Source: Hypomyces perniciosus
Taxonomy: Eukaryota > Ascomycota > Sordariomycetes > Hypocreales > Hypocreaceae
DNA length: 64,000 nucleotides
Direction of reading: 5' to 3'
Assembly (NCBI GenBank): GCA_008477525.1
Contig: SPDT01000003.1
Span: 1,426,001-1,490,000, forward strand
The position numbers and the translations under genes were made by a program. Shown piece after piece: positions 10,535-20,223 of the stretch; positions within the stretch are counted from its first letter, which is position 1; each line of letters opens with the position of its first letter. A model generated the notes under the pieces. The model saw nothing but the letters and a program-made list of their open reading frames with translations, ran no database searches and was not told the DNA's origin.

Positions 10535-11608
10535 ACCTCCGGCTGTTCTCTGGCAGCTTGCTGGCTAGTTAGGCCGGTCTTGAACTGACAGGACCACATA
10601 GAGGTGACCCAATATCTTATCCATGGATGCGATAAAAACCTTGGCTAGCTCCTACCGACCTATTGCCCAGACATGGCGTCATATATCTAGATACATAGCG
10701 GTAATTAATAGTAATAATAATAAAAAATAAAATAAAAAGCCCATGCAGTTAGACACCAGATGCTCATGTGCCTGTAGTAATGTGAAGACCGGGACGATGG
10801 GTGACATGACGAACGCTAGATTCCCTGCGAGATTGTTAGCGGCATTCTTGAGCAGACGTTCGTTGTTTGAGTCGTCTCACAGTCAATTTCCGTCTGCGTC
10901 GCCCCAGACAGTATCTTCCATAGAGCGTCATCCTTCGTCGTGTCCCAGTTGACCTAGAGAGCCTTGTCAGTACAAGCGCTTGCGCCAGTCATAGCTGCGA
11001 CCTTATCGTACCGGTGGCGGATCGACGAAGGTCCCCCGAGGCATGGGGACCCTGATAAACACAGTGTACTGGGCTTCCGCCATGATGTGTAAGAAATCAC
11101 CCAGAGAAGGGAGATGGTAGGGGTAGAAGAGAAGCACAAGGCGAGTTCAAGAAGCTCGTATCGATTTCCCCACCATCCATCTGACTAAGGCTCGTATTCC
11201 GTATATGCGAATAATGTGATAATAGTACGAGTATGTATATATCAACATTGACCTATACCCTATTGATATCCCAGGAAGTGAGTCGTAATCAAATCCTCAT
11301 GCAAGAATAATCCTATACCCATGTAAATGCAGCAGCCTAAAAATCCTACTAAATCCAGTAATAGCATATTAACGCATCGCAGACCGGTCTCGTAATCCAT
11401 CCGAGTGTAAGACTGTAAGTTCATCTGACTAAGTGAACTGAGATTTAAAGCGAAGCATTAAATGATCGTAGTCCTACTACTAATGCAGGATATATTACGG
11501 AGTACTCTGTACTAGGAGTATCACATATTGAACTTTGAAGACAGTACTTAAAGATCCAGATCTAGCTCCCTTATCTAATAGTACTTACACCAGTATTCCA
11601 GCTTCTTC
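10535..11608. other. Intergenic, no gene seen
   Basis: Short A/T-rich simple sequence around 10700-10738; otherwise ordinary DNA without a convincing reading frame. A TACGGAGTA 9-mer is at 11496-11504, within the likely upstream region of the small secreted protein gene. Confidence 0.4.
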
Positions 11609-11640
11609 AGTACATTTGCAGTACATTTGCAGTACATTTT
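11609..11640 (+). repeat. Three tandem 11-base units in a promoter
   Basis: AGTACATTTGC occurs at 11609-11619 and 11620-11630, with a near-copy AGTACATTTT at 11631-11640. It ends 37 bases before the ATG of the small secreted protein, so it lies in the 5' leader or core promoter. Confidence 0.8.
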
Positions 11641-11677
11641 CTTTTACATATACCTTATATCACCTTGGACCACTAAG

Positions 11678-11863
11678 ATGAAGGCCTTCGGCATCGTTGC
11701 TATGATTGCTACCGCCGCCTGTCTTACAGCTGCGGCTCCTGCTGACAATGCCAATGTTCAACAACGTAACTGCGGCATTCTTGGCACGCCTTGCCCGGAA
11801 GGAAAGACTTGTAAGATAAAGTGCGGAGGAATATTTGCGCCTTGCTACCCTTATTGCGGATAG
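11678..11863 (+). CDS. Small secreted six-cysteine peptide (61 aa)
   Basis: Intronless frame from ATG 11678. Residues 1-20 (MKAFGIVAMIATAACLTAAA) are a typical signal peptide, followed by a short polar stretch and a 31-residue Cys-rich core with pattern C-x6-C-x5-C-x3-C-x6-C-x3-C, ending CYPYCG. Six regularly spaced cysteines in so short a core suggest three disulphides and a knottin-like fold. Such peptides in fungi act as effectors, antimicrobials or wall-binding proteins; which applies here is unknown. The start codon at 11678 is chosen over upstream non-ATG codons because it directly precedes the signal peptide. Confidence 0.8.
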   Translation: MKAFGIVAMIATAACLTAAAPADNANVQQRNCGILGTPCPEGKTCKIKCGGIFAPCYPYCG

Positions 11864-12864
11864 GGTCAGAAATTGATCCTATAGCCCATCATCTCTGAAG
11901 CATGCCCTCGTAAGTAGCCCATAAAGACTAATACTATACTTGCGGTGTGAATTCAATTTTAATATATATTCCCCTTAGTTACCTCGAACATTCAAGGTTC
12001 TTGGACTTGAGAGTTGAAGGGGGGGATGGTATATCGTACGGGCTGTATCATATTGTAGAAACAGCTGCAAACTCGAGGCAGCCTGCCTCGAGCCTTTTTC
12101 ATTTCTTCCCTAGTTTTACATAGGCAATTCTAGGTCCCCTTTTTGTTGAACACACAATGCCAGTCCTCTCACAGCATAGCTTAGTTATAGATCTCTGATA
12201 TAATGTCAGGAACTGAGGAAGGCTAAAAGATGATATTGTAAAACGGCGCCTACTTTCTACGAATCATATCACGTTAGATTCATATGCAGTCAGTCTAAAT
12301 ATATCATGAAAATAGGGTACTTTGGGTGCTTTGAATTCCTAGAATGTAGGTAGTAATTAGGAAGTGACTTTTAGAATGGCCTCTACTGTGTACCCCTACA
12401 CCCACTTCGCCTGGACTCTGTCATCAGGGAATTATAAAGGATTTAAATTAATATCATGTCCTTCCTTATACTCCTCTCAATTTGGATGGAATGCAGGTTC
12501 AGAGATCTTTCATGTTTATCATCTACCAAAAGCATTCGAATTTTCCTCATGAGAGCTGCTTCGCTAATTAATCGGCCGGCATCTCATCAGTCACACAACA
12601 GCGATAAATTGGTAGTAGGCGACAAGCACAAACATAGCTCTGGGGTTAAGCAATTGAAGGATCTTGTTTTCTAACCAAATGAGCGAAATAACTACTGTTC
12701 AAATACCCAGATGTCGGTGGCGGTAGCATTATTAAAGCCCTTATACGAGGTAAAAAAGAAGGGATAATTGAGACGACAACTGAGACGACAACTGAGACCT
12801 GTCGCAATATGTCTAGTCCCAGTCCAGTCCTGACCTTAGCCTTGTATGGCGAGTGCTCAAATCC
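11864..12864. other. Intergenic, no gene seen
   Basis: Contains a short inverted repeat around 12072-12096 (CTCGAGGCAG followed by CTGCCTCGAG, a perfect 10-base stem) 210 bases after the preceding stop, which could act in 3' end formation or be chance. A tandem GAGACGACAACT repeat is near 12770-12795. No coding frame is supportable. Confidence 0.4.
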
Positions 12865-13410
12865 TCAATCTGTGCAACCTTTTGCCCTATTAGACAGACA
12901 CTGCGTCACACACTTGCCCCCAATGTTGGTGTTCCTACTCAATCCGGGAATATAATCTCCATCAGCCAGGCGAAGGCAGGTGTTGTAAGTCGCTATAGCA
13001 GCATCACCGAAATGGCTTATAAAACCTGAGACCGGCGCAGACCACGAAACGCAGCAGCCGAAAGCGCAGATGGCCCTGGGAGCATAAGGAATTTGCGATC
13101 CACGGACTTGACCCAGGCCAAGAAGCAGATCTAGGCAACCTTGGTACTTCGCAGTGTGGCTATTGTGGCATATGATGTTGTTGCTACCGCACGCCATGGT
13201 GGCGGAACGCTCCTGAGGTACTGCTGCTTCTGGCTGAGTCCCTTCATCACCAAACCAATACATAGTCGTGTTGTCCACGACACTTGTATGAATGAGGCGC
13301 AGAGAGTCAGGCTCGTACTGCAACCAGTCGATTCCATTGTTTGAATCATTAACCGGAAGACCAGAGACTGCAGCAGCACTGACTAGGAGTGCGGATATAA
13401 ATGCTCTCAT
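12865..13410 (-). CDS. Secreted Cys-rich protein, possibly fungal WD-like family
   Basis: Single exon, 181 residues from ATG 13410; upstream in-frame codons before MRAFISALLVSAAAVSG are ignored because this segment is an obvious signal peptide. The mature protein has an N-terminal part with VVDNTTMYWFGDEG and a C-terminal domain with ten cysteines (MACGSN, AICAFGCCVSW, YNTCLRLADG, IGGKCVTQCLSNRAKGC). The layout resembles small secreted fungal proteins annotated as WD-like, but I hold that family assignment loosely. No frame damage. A TATAAATA box lies about 155 bases upstream on the same strand. Extracellular, disulphide-bonded; function unknown. Confidence 0.75.
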   Translation of the reverse strand: MRAFISALLVSAAAVSGLPVNDSNNGIDWLQYEPDSLRLIHTSVVDNTTMYWFGDEGTQPEAAVPQERSATMACGSNNIICHNSHTAKYQGCLDLLLGLGQVRGSQIPYAPRAICAFGCCVSWSAPVSGFISHFGDAAIATYNTCLRLADGDYIPGLSRNTNIGGKCVTQCLSNRAKGCTD

Positions 13411-13563
13411 GGTGGAAGGGGCTAGGACTATAGATTCCAGGTTCGTCGTGTTCAAACAAAAGGGGACCAGGTGAGTTTACAAAATGATTGAATGCCTCTG
13501 ACTGTAGTGAGTAAGTGCTGGGAAGTAGAGAAAATTTGAAGATCAGGAGATAGTCTTCTTGTA

Positions 13564-13571
13564 TATTTATA
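13564..13571 (-). promoter_or_regulatory. TATA-like box of the 12865-13410 gene
   Basis: Reads TATAAATA on the minus strand, 154 bases before the ATG at 13410, with an AT-rich context. A plausible core promoter element. Confidence 0.4.
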
Positions 13572-14070
13572 AATTTCTTTGTTTCTTTAATCAGTATACT
13601 CACTACCTAGGTCAGCTAAACTTGCTCGGATAACTCGGGACGTATTCGGGCTATAATATTTCCAGCTAGCCAAGGATATGAGAGAATAAACTTCAAATAA
13701 GCTCCAAATAAGATGGGTTAGCTGAAGCCTCTACGCGGCGATTCTGATGCTAGCGGCTACTGTTCTTTTCAGGTATAGTAGAGTCAGCAAGTCTGACTCC
13801 TGATGATCTAGCGTTTATCATCTGACGGCTTACTCTCGTATCCTGTCGAGGCCAACGGTGTTCATTGTTCTGCGGTATACTCCGTACTGCGTATCCAATA
13901 TCAATCCGTGAAATTTAATTTGCTAAGATATTCGATTTGGGGCATTGTTTCGAAAATGGCGGCTAAACAGATGTAAAAAGAAATAAGGCCTACATCAGGC
14001 TCGGATAGTTAAGTTACTTGAATCAGTTAACGTATATATAATAAATTTAATGTCGTAACAAGAATATTTG
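13572..14070. other. Intergenic between two divergent secreted-protein genes
   Basis: Divergent spacer with no coding frame. Contains a TACTCCGTA 9-mer at 13878-13886. The two flanking genes both encode secreted Cys-rich proteins. Confidence 0.4.
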
Positions 14071-14076
14071 TATAAA
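14071..14076 (+). promoter_or_regulatory. TATA box and CT-rich leader of the 14161 gene
   Basis: TATAAA sits 85 bases before the ATG at 14161 and is followed by a CT-rich run at about 14089-14108, a common arrangement in fungal promoters. Confidence 0.5.
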
Positions 14077-14160
14077 GGCTATTTACATGTCTCCTCTTCT
14101 CGTCTCTAGCAAGCAGAATCCAACGCTCCCATCTACTAAGTCCAATACTCAACATACATC

Positions 14161-14631
14161 ATGAGGTTCTTCCTCTTCGCTCTCGCCTTGGCCCCTGCGA
14201 TTCTGGCTATTACAGTAAGATTCTTGTCTCTCTCTCTCACTTTACCACTAATCCGTTCATAGGACAAAGCAGCTACATACACCGATTTCAAACCCCTCCT
14301 CGAGATCCAGAGCGATAATCAGGACAGTGTATTCAAGATGGACCCCAAGAAAGATCTGTTGCATCTCGTTGCGCAAGATGGCCACGTCTTAGGCTCCGTC
14401 AACCTAGATCACGATCAGGCCCAGAGCTTTCGCAAGGACCTTGGCGACGTGGATGCCGTGTCTACCAATCCAGCCATCCTAGGAAACTCTCCCCTTTTCA
14501 AGCGCAGCTCTCATTCATGTTCACAGTGGCTTTGCGCGTCAGGTGCTTTTTGCAGAGCAATTGGGTGTCAACTTTGCTCGGCTGACAAAAATCCGACTAT
14601 TTTTATCGGTGCATGCCTGGGGTCGTATTAA
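14161..14631 (+). CDS. Secreted prepro-peptide with Kex2 site and Cys-rich mature domain
   Basis: Exon 1 14161-14214, a 48-base intron 14215-14262 (GTAAGA donor, CTAAT branch site, TAG acceptor) and exon 2 14263-14631; 140 residues. Residues 1-17 (MRFFLFALALAPAILAI) are a signal peptide. The next ~80 residues are a Cys-free acidic pro-region, ending in LFKR, a dibasic Kex2-type cleavage site. The remaining ~41 residues hold all six cysteines (SCSQWLC, GAFCRAIGCQLC and a final C near the end). This prepro-Kex2-Cys-core design is that of secreted fungal antimicrobial or killer-type peptides and effectors; activity is inferred only from architecture. I do not recognise the family. Appears intact. 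Confidence 0.8.
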
Positions 14632-14849
14632 GACTGGGTAGGACTTACGAAACCTGGAGGCCATATTGGGCTGCAGTCCCGGCATTTACACAAGTTGACT
14701 ATCTGTATGCGAAGTTATCAATATAAGGTGTATAAGCCCCGCTCGAGTACAGCCCGCGGATTCCTGCTCAATGAGGTTGTTACTATTCCTGTGGCATGAT
14801 ATGTCTGCAAGCTGTGTGACCTGGTCAGGCTGGCGATCCATTCCATTTC

Positions 14850-15281
14850 CATCATGGGTGTTTTCCTGCCCACATTCAGTGTCGTTCGCTCACCCAATTT
14901 CTGCATTCGAGGAGGATATGTCGCATCGTCTGGCGCCTGTAGCCACATCCCTCGGTATCGGCCTTATTAATACCGTGGAGATAAGCGCGCAGGCCGATCT
15001 TACCCATGCGCATCTTATGATTACAGAGCTGATCGTTCTGTGCTTGCCAGCAGGTGTTGTAAGTACGTCCTTTCCGGGTCGAACTCCAAGTTTGAAGAGG
15101 TCCCTGCCGTGCTCGGCCGCTTTCCAGGACGTCTCCCGCTTGCTTCTTTAATCGTTCGACGGATGGTGGATTTTGCGGTTGCCTTTAGGGTCTGCAGACA
15201 GTCTGATTCTGGCTGCGATTCGGCGTTTGTCTGTGTATTCAAGTCGTGATCAGCAGCTTCCTTTGCCGCCCTATCTGTCAA
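14850..15281 (-). mobile_element. 3' fragment of a Tad1-type LINE (RNase H and C-terminal zinc region)
   Basis: On the minus strand from 15281, LTDRAAKEAA matches the GNxxADxxAKxA end of a LINE RNase H domain. It continues after frame changes into [20 protein letters not shown] and [16 protein letters not shown], the conserved C-terminal motif of fungal LINE ORF2 (IRTGKIGLxxYL, QTVRHILLEC). Upstream sequence expected at higher coordinates is missing because repeat C1 begins there. Several frame breaks; not functional. Base composition is normal, unlike LINE C, so it either escaped RIP or is too short to trigger it. Confidence 0.7.
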
Positions 15282-15490
15282 CCTCAGTAATGAAGCCAGA
15301 TCTCTTCATTCCAACCAAACACCCCTTCATTCCAACAGACCACTCCTTTATAAAGAATAGTCGTTCCCAACCACCTAGTTTTTATATATTTAAGTAGCAG
15401 CTTTTCCTATCTAACTTGGGATCAGCAAGAGAGTCGAATTCAATCCTTCCATGAGCCCCCTAACTGTTGATCTGTGATTGATACTATCAG
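15275..15490 (-). repeat. Dispersed repeat C, copy 1
   Basis: Reverse complement of the block at 35825-36130: both share TATCAATCACAGATCAACAG, then a GAATTCGAC-CTCTTGCTGATCC block, GGAAAAGCTGxTxCTTAAATA, two TTGGAATGAAG motifs, and CTGAGGTTGACA. In + orientation this copy runs from TGTCAACCTC to GTGATTGATA and contains TTTATAAAG, which makes a solo LTR possible, but no target duplication was found. Confidence 0.7.
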
Positions 15491-15659
15491 CAGCTTCATT
15501 ACGAGTATATAGCTCAATTAAGCCCCTGATAAGGGGGTCAGCTATAATCCCTGCTTAGGGCTTAGTGAAGTAACATACTCCATTATTACAAGGCACCCTC
15601 TCTGCTAGGGCTTACCGGGCCCTCCCAGCGCATAAAGAGGACGGAATTCGGAGAGCTTC
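15491..15659. other. Spacer between repeats C and F
   Basis: No gene. Contains a short inverted repeat (AGCCCCTGATAAGGGGGTCAGCT near 15521-15543) of unknown meaning. Confidence 0.3.
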
Positions 15660-15946
15660 ACTTTCCTCGAGAGCTGGCCACAAAATCTGCGCAGCACCGC
15701 TGCTAACACGTTGCCTCCCAAGAGGCACCACTGTTGTTTTTCAAGAGGCACCGCTAATATATCGTCTCTTAAGCCTCGACCTGCCCTGAATCTCTTGCTA
15801 GACCATATATAGGGCTCAGCAGCCAACACACAGGTTTCTCCTCTCTGCAAGGAGGCTTCTTCATCCTGGTGCCTGAATCCTGAGGCTATGGGCCTCGAAT
15901 TAGCTCCTGCATCCGGCGAAGCGTAGCGAACGGCTATAAGGTCAAT
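15660..15946. repeat. Dispersed repeat F, copy 2, with decayed hairpin array
   Basis: Same block order as copy 1. Hairpins here are GCCTC-CCAA-GAGGC (15713-15726) and GTTTT-TCAA-GAGGC (15736-15749), the latter a G-U-paired form, followed by GTCTC-TTAA-GCCTC at about 15763, which matches the unpaired sixth unit of copy 1. The 25-base identical block is at 15862-15886 and the CGTAGCGAACGGCT block near 15922-15935. Confidence 0.7.
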
Positions 15947-16453
15947 ACAGTTGGTTCCGAATGTTCTTGCTAATAAGATCCTTGATCAAATCGAAGAAAT
16001 ACTTGCAGAAAATGACTGCAAATAGCTGATCTTCTTTGGCAGTAGACGCCAAGCACCCTGCAGATTACTTTCTGTGCAGTGAGTTTTGCTGTGCTTAGAG
16101 GAAATCGAACCTTGACTGGTCGACCAGAAGTTGGGCGCCACACTTGTTGTGCATGGCCACCAAAAATGGTCTCCCACTCTCCATTTTCGAACATTGTTAA
16201 AGAAAATAAAGCCGAGGAACGCCAGTCAGCCGGTCTTTTGAGCCAGATCTCATAGGTTTGTTGTGCAACAATCCATAGCCTCGCCTGCAGCTTCTCAACC
16301 AGGATCAATCTCGTCACCAAAATCCAGATTCAGTCCAAGTCCAAACGTCATCTGATGCACTGGTGAGAGCTTCAGTGTCACCAAGCGGTGATATCGTGTT
16401 GATCTTGAAATCTCCGAACTCAGGAGTCTCAGCGCGGTACACATCTGCTGTAA

Positions 16454-17541
16454 CGGAAAAGAAAGAAAAGAAGCGGGAAAAAAAAGAAAAATAATCATAA
16501 TGAAAACAAGCCCGCTGCCGAACCTGGGATCGATGTCGAACCTGAGCCCGCTGTAGAATCTCAGCGCACTGAGCTTCTCCACAACTCTGAGCATTACGGA
16601 TGGTTATGCCTCCCAGGCGGAGAACCTGGTGAGCTTCGGATGCGTGTTTCCTCAAGACATTTATGCCTCACCTCACGCGTCTTCCGAGCGACGTTAGAGG
16701 GAGGGACCTTGGGCTGAAAGCAGGCCCAACAGTCTATCGCTTCGTGAGATAAAACCTCCGAGTAGGACGCCGAAGCTCTACTCATCGTGCTGAACATTAT
16801 TCATGGCCGCCATTCGGTTGTGCCCAGACGCCTCAGCTTGGAAAATTTGGCGAAGATCGCTCTTGTGGCAGACTATTATGGATTTCATGAAGTTATTGCA
16901 ATCTTTGCAGATCGCTGGCTTCCAAATCTAGAGTTGAGTCTTCCAACCTCGTACAGCGATGGCGAAGAGTCAATAGTCTGGTTGTTTATCTCTTTTGTAT
17001 TCTCTCGCACCAAAGTCTTTCAAGCAATAACACGACTAGTTGTGCGGAATAGTTCAGGCCCCATCAAGGCAGATCTTCCGATTTTAAATGGCCTACTAGG
17101 TGAGTACTCCGTATATCTAGGGTTAATCTACAATCATAACTGACAGCACTAGTTGCGCTTGAAAGTAGACGAGTAGCAGCCATTGCCCATATTTTCGAAG
17201 TGCTTGATCAATTACAAGAGTCTCTTTGCAAAGAGAACAGCTGCAGTGATGCTTGTTCCTCGATGCTCCTCGGTTCCCTTATTAAAGAACTCTATTCAGT
17301 GGGCCTTGCTGGTTCAAGACAAAGGCGACCGTTTTACGGTTACAGTATTGATCGGATCACAGAGCTGGTTTCCTCAATCTCCAACCCCCCGTGGCGTTTG
17401 GCAAGCATTTACTACAAGACACACGAATGCAGGCTTCAGGATAGGATTCGGCTGACTCTAGATGAGACGGAGAAAAGCTTACGGAGCCTCCAATTAAAGG
17501 AGCGTTGGTTGTTTAATAAATTAGATCCCACATTAGGGTGA
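16454..17541 (+). pseudogene. BTB/POZ-domain protein pseudogene
   Basis: One frame from 16454 shows a basic/acidic N-terminus, then the BTB motif VSSRHLCLTSRVFRATL, and after three in-frame stops (TGA, TGA, TAG between about 16710 and 16765) continues as ALLIVLNIIHGRHSVVPRRL and LAKIALVADYYG, the C-terminal hallmark of a large fungal BTB family. A 53-base intron at 17100-17152 (GTGAGT, CATAACTGAC branch, TAG) is intact and joins NGLL to VALESRRVAAI. The second exon (EVLDQLQESLCKENSCS, SMLLGSLIKEL, NPPWRLASIY) ends at TGA 17541. BTB domains mediate dimerisation; the family's role is unknown. The stops remove the BTB domain, so the locus cannot make the full protein. The intron shows that it arose by DNA duplication, not retroposition. 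Confidence 0.8.
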
Positions 17542-17814
17542 AAGCCCAAGATTGCTATAGATATCTATAGTCATTACCGCGTCAGTATGAGTTTTAGAAT
17601 GACACGTGCTGTCAAGCAACTTCAAGATCTGGAAAAGGCATTAGCGTAGGTAATAGGTTTTTCCAGACTAAACCTCTAGTATATGTTCAACACTAATATA
17701 CCTATAAACCTCGCAGATTGAGGCTTTAGTTATTATTATCTCAGAACACTATCCTATTTTTCAGTAGCTTTTTATTACTAGAAGCTCCCGCGTAGGTCCA
17801 CTAATAAAGGATTG

Positions 17815-18165
17815 AAAGCAATCACGTCGCTGCATGCACACTAATAAATCCACATTATAGGTCACTGTTTTTCTTTACCCACACCACTTGATTTAAGAGA
17901 GAGGTACTCAGAGATTACTGTTGTGTGTCGCTATTGTTTTATTGGAGGGGGTGTAAGCCTAATATGTCGACAGGCGCATAAATATCGGAATGAAGTAACT
18001 GCCGATGTCGGAAGCTTTGGAGGTAAGGGCAGGTAAAAAAAATTGTGGTGGTGTAAGCTCCGTTTTGTTTGGTTGTATCAGGTGACTTAACGGTGGTAGA
18101 TTGTCTAGCGCGGGGTTCCCTTTCACTCACTCGATCTGATGTAAAAGGGTTTTTACTTATCACTT
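17815..18165 (+). repeat. Dispersed repeat B, copy 1
   Basis: Shares with 28020-28460 an ordered set of blocks: CTGCATxxACACTAAxAAAT, CTGTTTTTCxTxTACCCA, GTGTCGCTATT-TTTTATTGG, GGAGGGGGTGTxAGCCTAAT, CCGACATCxGAA, GGCTCCGTTTT, and TGACTTAACGGTxGTA. A shorter third copy is at 36330-36530. No ends or coding frame; class unknown (possibly a non-autonomous transposon). Confidence 0.7.
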
Positions 18166-18249
18166 AAGTAGCTAAGCTATTCTAGAGGATCTGAGGCATA
18201 AATTCATTGCGATAATCTTTCCGTGGCGGTGTTGTGCGTCTAACACCTC

Positions 18250-18275
18250 CTATCAATCACAGATCAACAGTATGA
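18250..18275 (+). repeat. Repeat C, short copy 2
   Basis: Contains TATCAATCACAGATCAACAG and AGTAT, the same edge sequence as at 35825 and, inverted, at 15467-15486. Similarity stops after about 30 bases, so this is a truncated end or a junction. Confidence 0.6.
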
Positions 18276-18291
18276 AGGAGCATTAAAAAAG

Positions 18292-18772
18292 TCAGGTGGC
18301 GTAGGCTTGCAGTGACCATAGTGCGGCATTAGGTTCATCCGAGTCGCTGGAAGAGTTTTGCAGACAGTCCAGGCTAGATGAATTTTGGAGGCGCTTCAGG
18401 CTAGACGAATCCTCAAGGCACGCAAGACTCTGCTGAAGCCGGCTGATGAACAGCGGGTCGAGTCCGGCGATGCTCGAGGACAGCACCGGGGTCGGCAAGC
18501 GCGAGACACCCACTCCGTATGCCTCTTCGAAATCGTCGGCGAGGCACTGTCGCCAGCTGCGTGCTTTGCCTGGAGGGCCCATCTCGACGGGACAAGGCTC
18601 GTGAGGTTGGCGGATGATGTAGTTGGACGGTCTGTTGCGAGCACGCGTCCGTCCTGGTCGTGTCAGGGTTCATAGCACATGTACATTCATCTATGGCGAA
18701 TTTGGCATAAGCTCCCCCTAGCTCTCGCTCCAAATATCGTATTGCAGTGTTATGTTCCTCGAATAGACTCAA
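18292..18772 (-). pseudogene. Unrecognised coding remnant with one frameshift
   Basis: From ATG 18772 the frame reads FEEHNTAIRYLERELGGAYAKF and TCAMNPDTTRTDA; near 18635-18645 the coding signal moves to another frame (RPSNYIIRQPHEPCPVEMGP, then SWRQCLADDFEEAYGVGVS) which ends at 18292 after short Ser/Leu-rich internal repeats (LQNSSSLDCLQNSSS). The joined sequence looks like a genuine fungal protein but I cannot name it. It lies between repeats B and C and an otherwise gene-poor stretch. Confidence 0.45.
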
Positions 18773-20215
18773 GTGGAAGCTCTACATCGGCTAAGAATAC
18801 GAGGGATCCGCCTTGCCGTCGAACGGTTTCAATACTCGGAAGTGTATACGCCGTGATGGAAGCCCGCACCCGCTTGGGGGCATGTATCGCTGTTGCGACA
18901 TCCAGGCGTCGTTTCCGTAAAGTCATTCTGTGGTGGCTAGTCCTCTCCGTTAGGCTGGCGTGAGAAGGTGTTTGAATACCACCCAGGCTTATAACATTTA
19001 GGAGCTTGATGTGCGATGCAAGTATGCGAGACCGGCCACATGACTTGAGAACTCACATTGACCTGGAATATTGTCTATCACGCCATCATAGTGATGGTAA
19101 ATCCGTGCGTACCACTATGAAAGGGTATCTAATACTCCGTATAAGAACATACCTATCCGATTCGGCTGGTTTCTCTTAATCAAGACTTACCGTCTGTTAA
19201 TACCGATGTAGAAGCGTTATCAGTTTCGGTGTCAGATTCGGCGTCAGCTTCATTGCACATGCCGGAATTCGGTGGCTTGGCATAGTGACATACTCGATAC
19301 GCGTAAGGGCTTGCGCGGGACAGTCATTATCGCCTGGCGCCACAAATTGGCCGGTCGCTTCTCGATATGTCATTAATCTAGAAGTACATGGGATAGGCGC
19401 TTGCTTGACAGGGACGTGCATGTTGAGGCCCATCTCTGAATTACTATTTCCGATCACTCTCGCTCGATGGATGGATGAATGGAGCACTCAGAAAAAAAAC
19501 GTTGACGGGTTGCTGACGGCATCAGCCCTTGAGACCGAAGTCAGGCTGCCCTTAATTCGCTGCTACTGCAGCAGCCAGTATCATGAAAACTTGTCTTGCC
19601 TTCCATTCACTACTCGGGCCATGGGTAGCTAGTACCTAGTGCTTCATCTAGCAATCGTAGGTATAGGTGGTGATTTGTCCGCATAGCTGCGTATTTGCGT
19701 AGCGTCACGTATTCGAGGTTTTAGTACAACTGAGTGGAGGACCCAAGAAAGCCCATCCATCCTTTCACACCCTCTCATCTGCAACGCTCTAATACTCTCA
19801 CTAACCCTTGACACAAAGCATGCAGGGTCGAAAGCGTCGTCAACGCCGGCCTCACCAGATCCTCTCCCATACAAGGCCACCGCTGTGTTTGTGTAGTTCT
19901 CGGGTAACCCTATCGGCTCATTTTCATTTTCAACGTCCTCCTATGCTCAACATCTCAACTCGAGGCCAACATCCGGTTCATCCTGAATGGCGTATAGAGT
20001 GGCTTGCCTCTACTCCGAAAATACCCCTGGCATTGGCTGCGCCAGGAGCGAGTTAACACGGTCCACCGGCCAGTTCTCGGATGACCACTCAGCTTCAGCC
20101 ACTCCTACCTTTTAACTTCGAACGCTGAGAATGAACAGCTAGTGTTGCTCTGTCACACTTATTCCAGACCTTGCTTCATGGCTTCTGCCACCAAGATCAA
20201 GCCTGGAACAAGGTA
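18773..20215. other. Gene-poor stretch before the first hAT element
   Basis: Open frames here are short and conflicting. The best is a 78-codon frame on the minus strand (19433-19197, MGLNMHVPVKQAPIPC start) without recognisable features; I do not call it. A TACTCCGTA 9-mer is at 19133-19141. Confidence 0.4.
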
Positions 20216-20223
20216 GGGCCGCC

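Noticed and set aside
15040..15249. Plus-strand frames over 14771-15249
   Set aside because: Antisense to the LINE RNase H fragment.
10217..15946. Repeat F copies as LTRs of a 5.7-kb retrotransposon
   Set aside because: The DNA between them holds unrelated genes with introns and no gag-pol signal, primer site or polypurine tract.
19197..19433. 78-codon minus-strand frame
   Set aside because: No signal peptide, domain or intron support, and comparable competing frames exist on the other strand.
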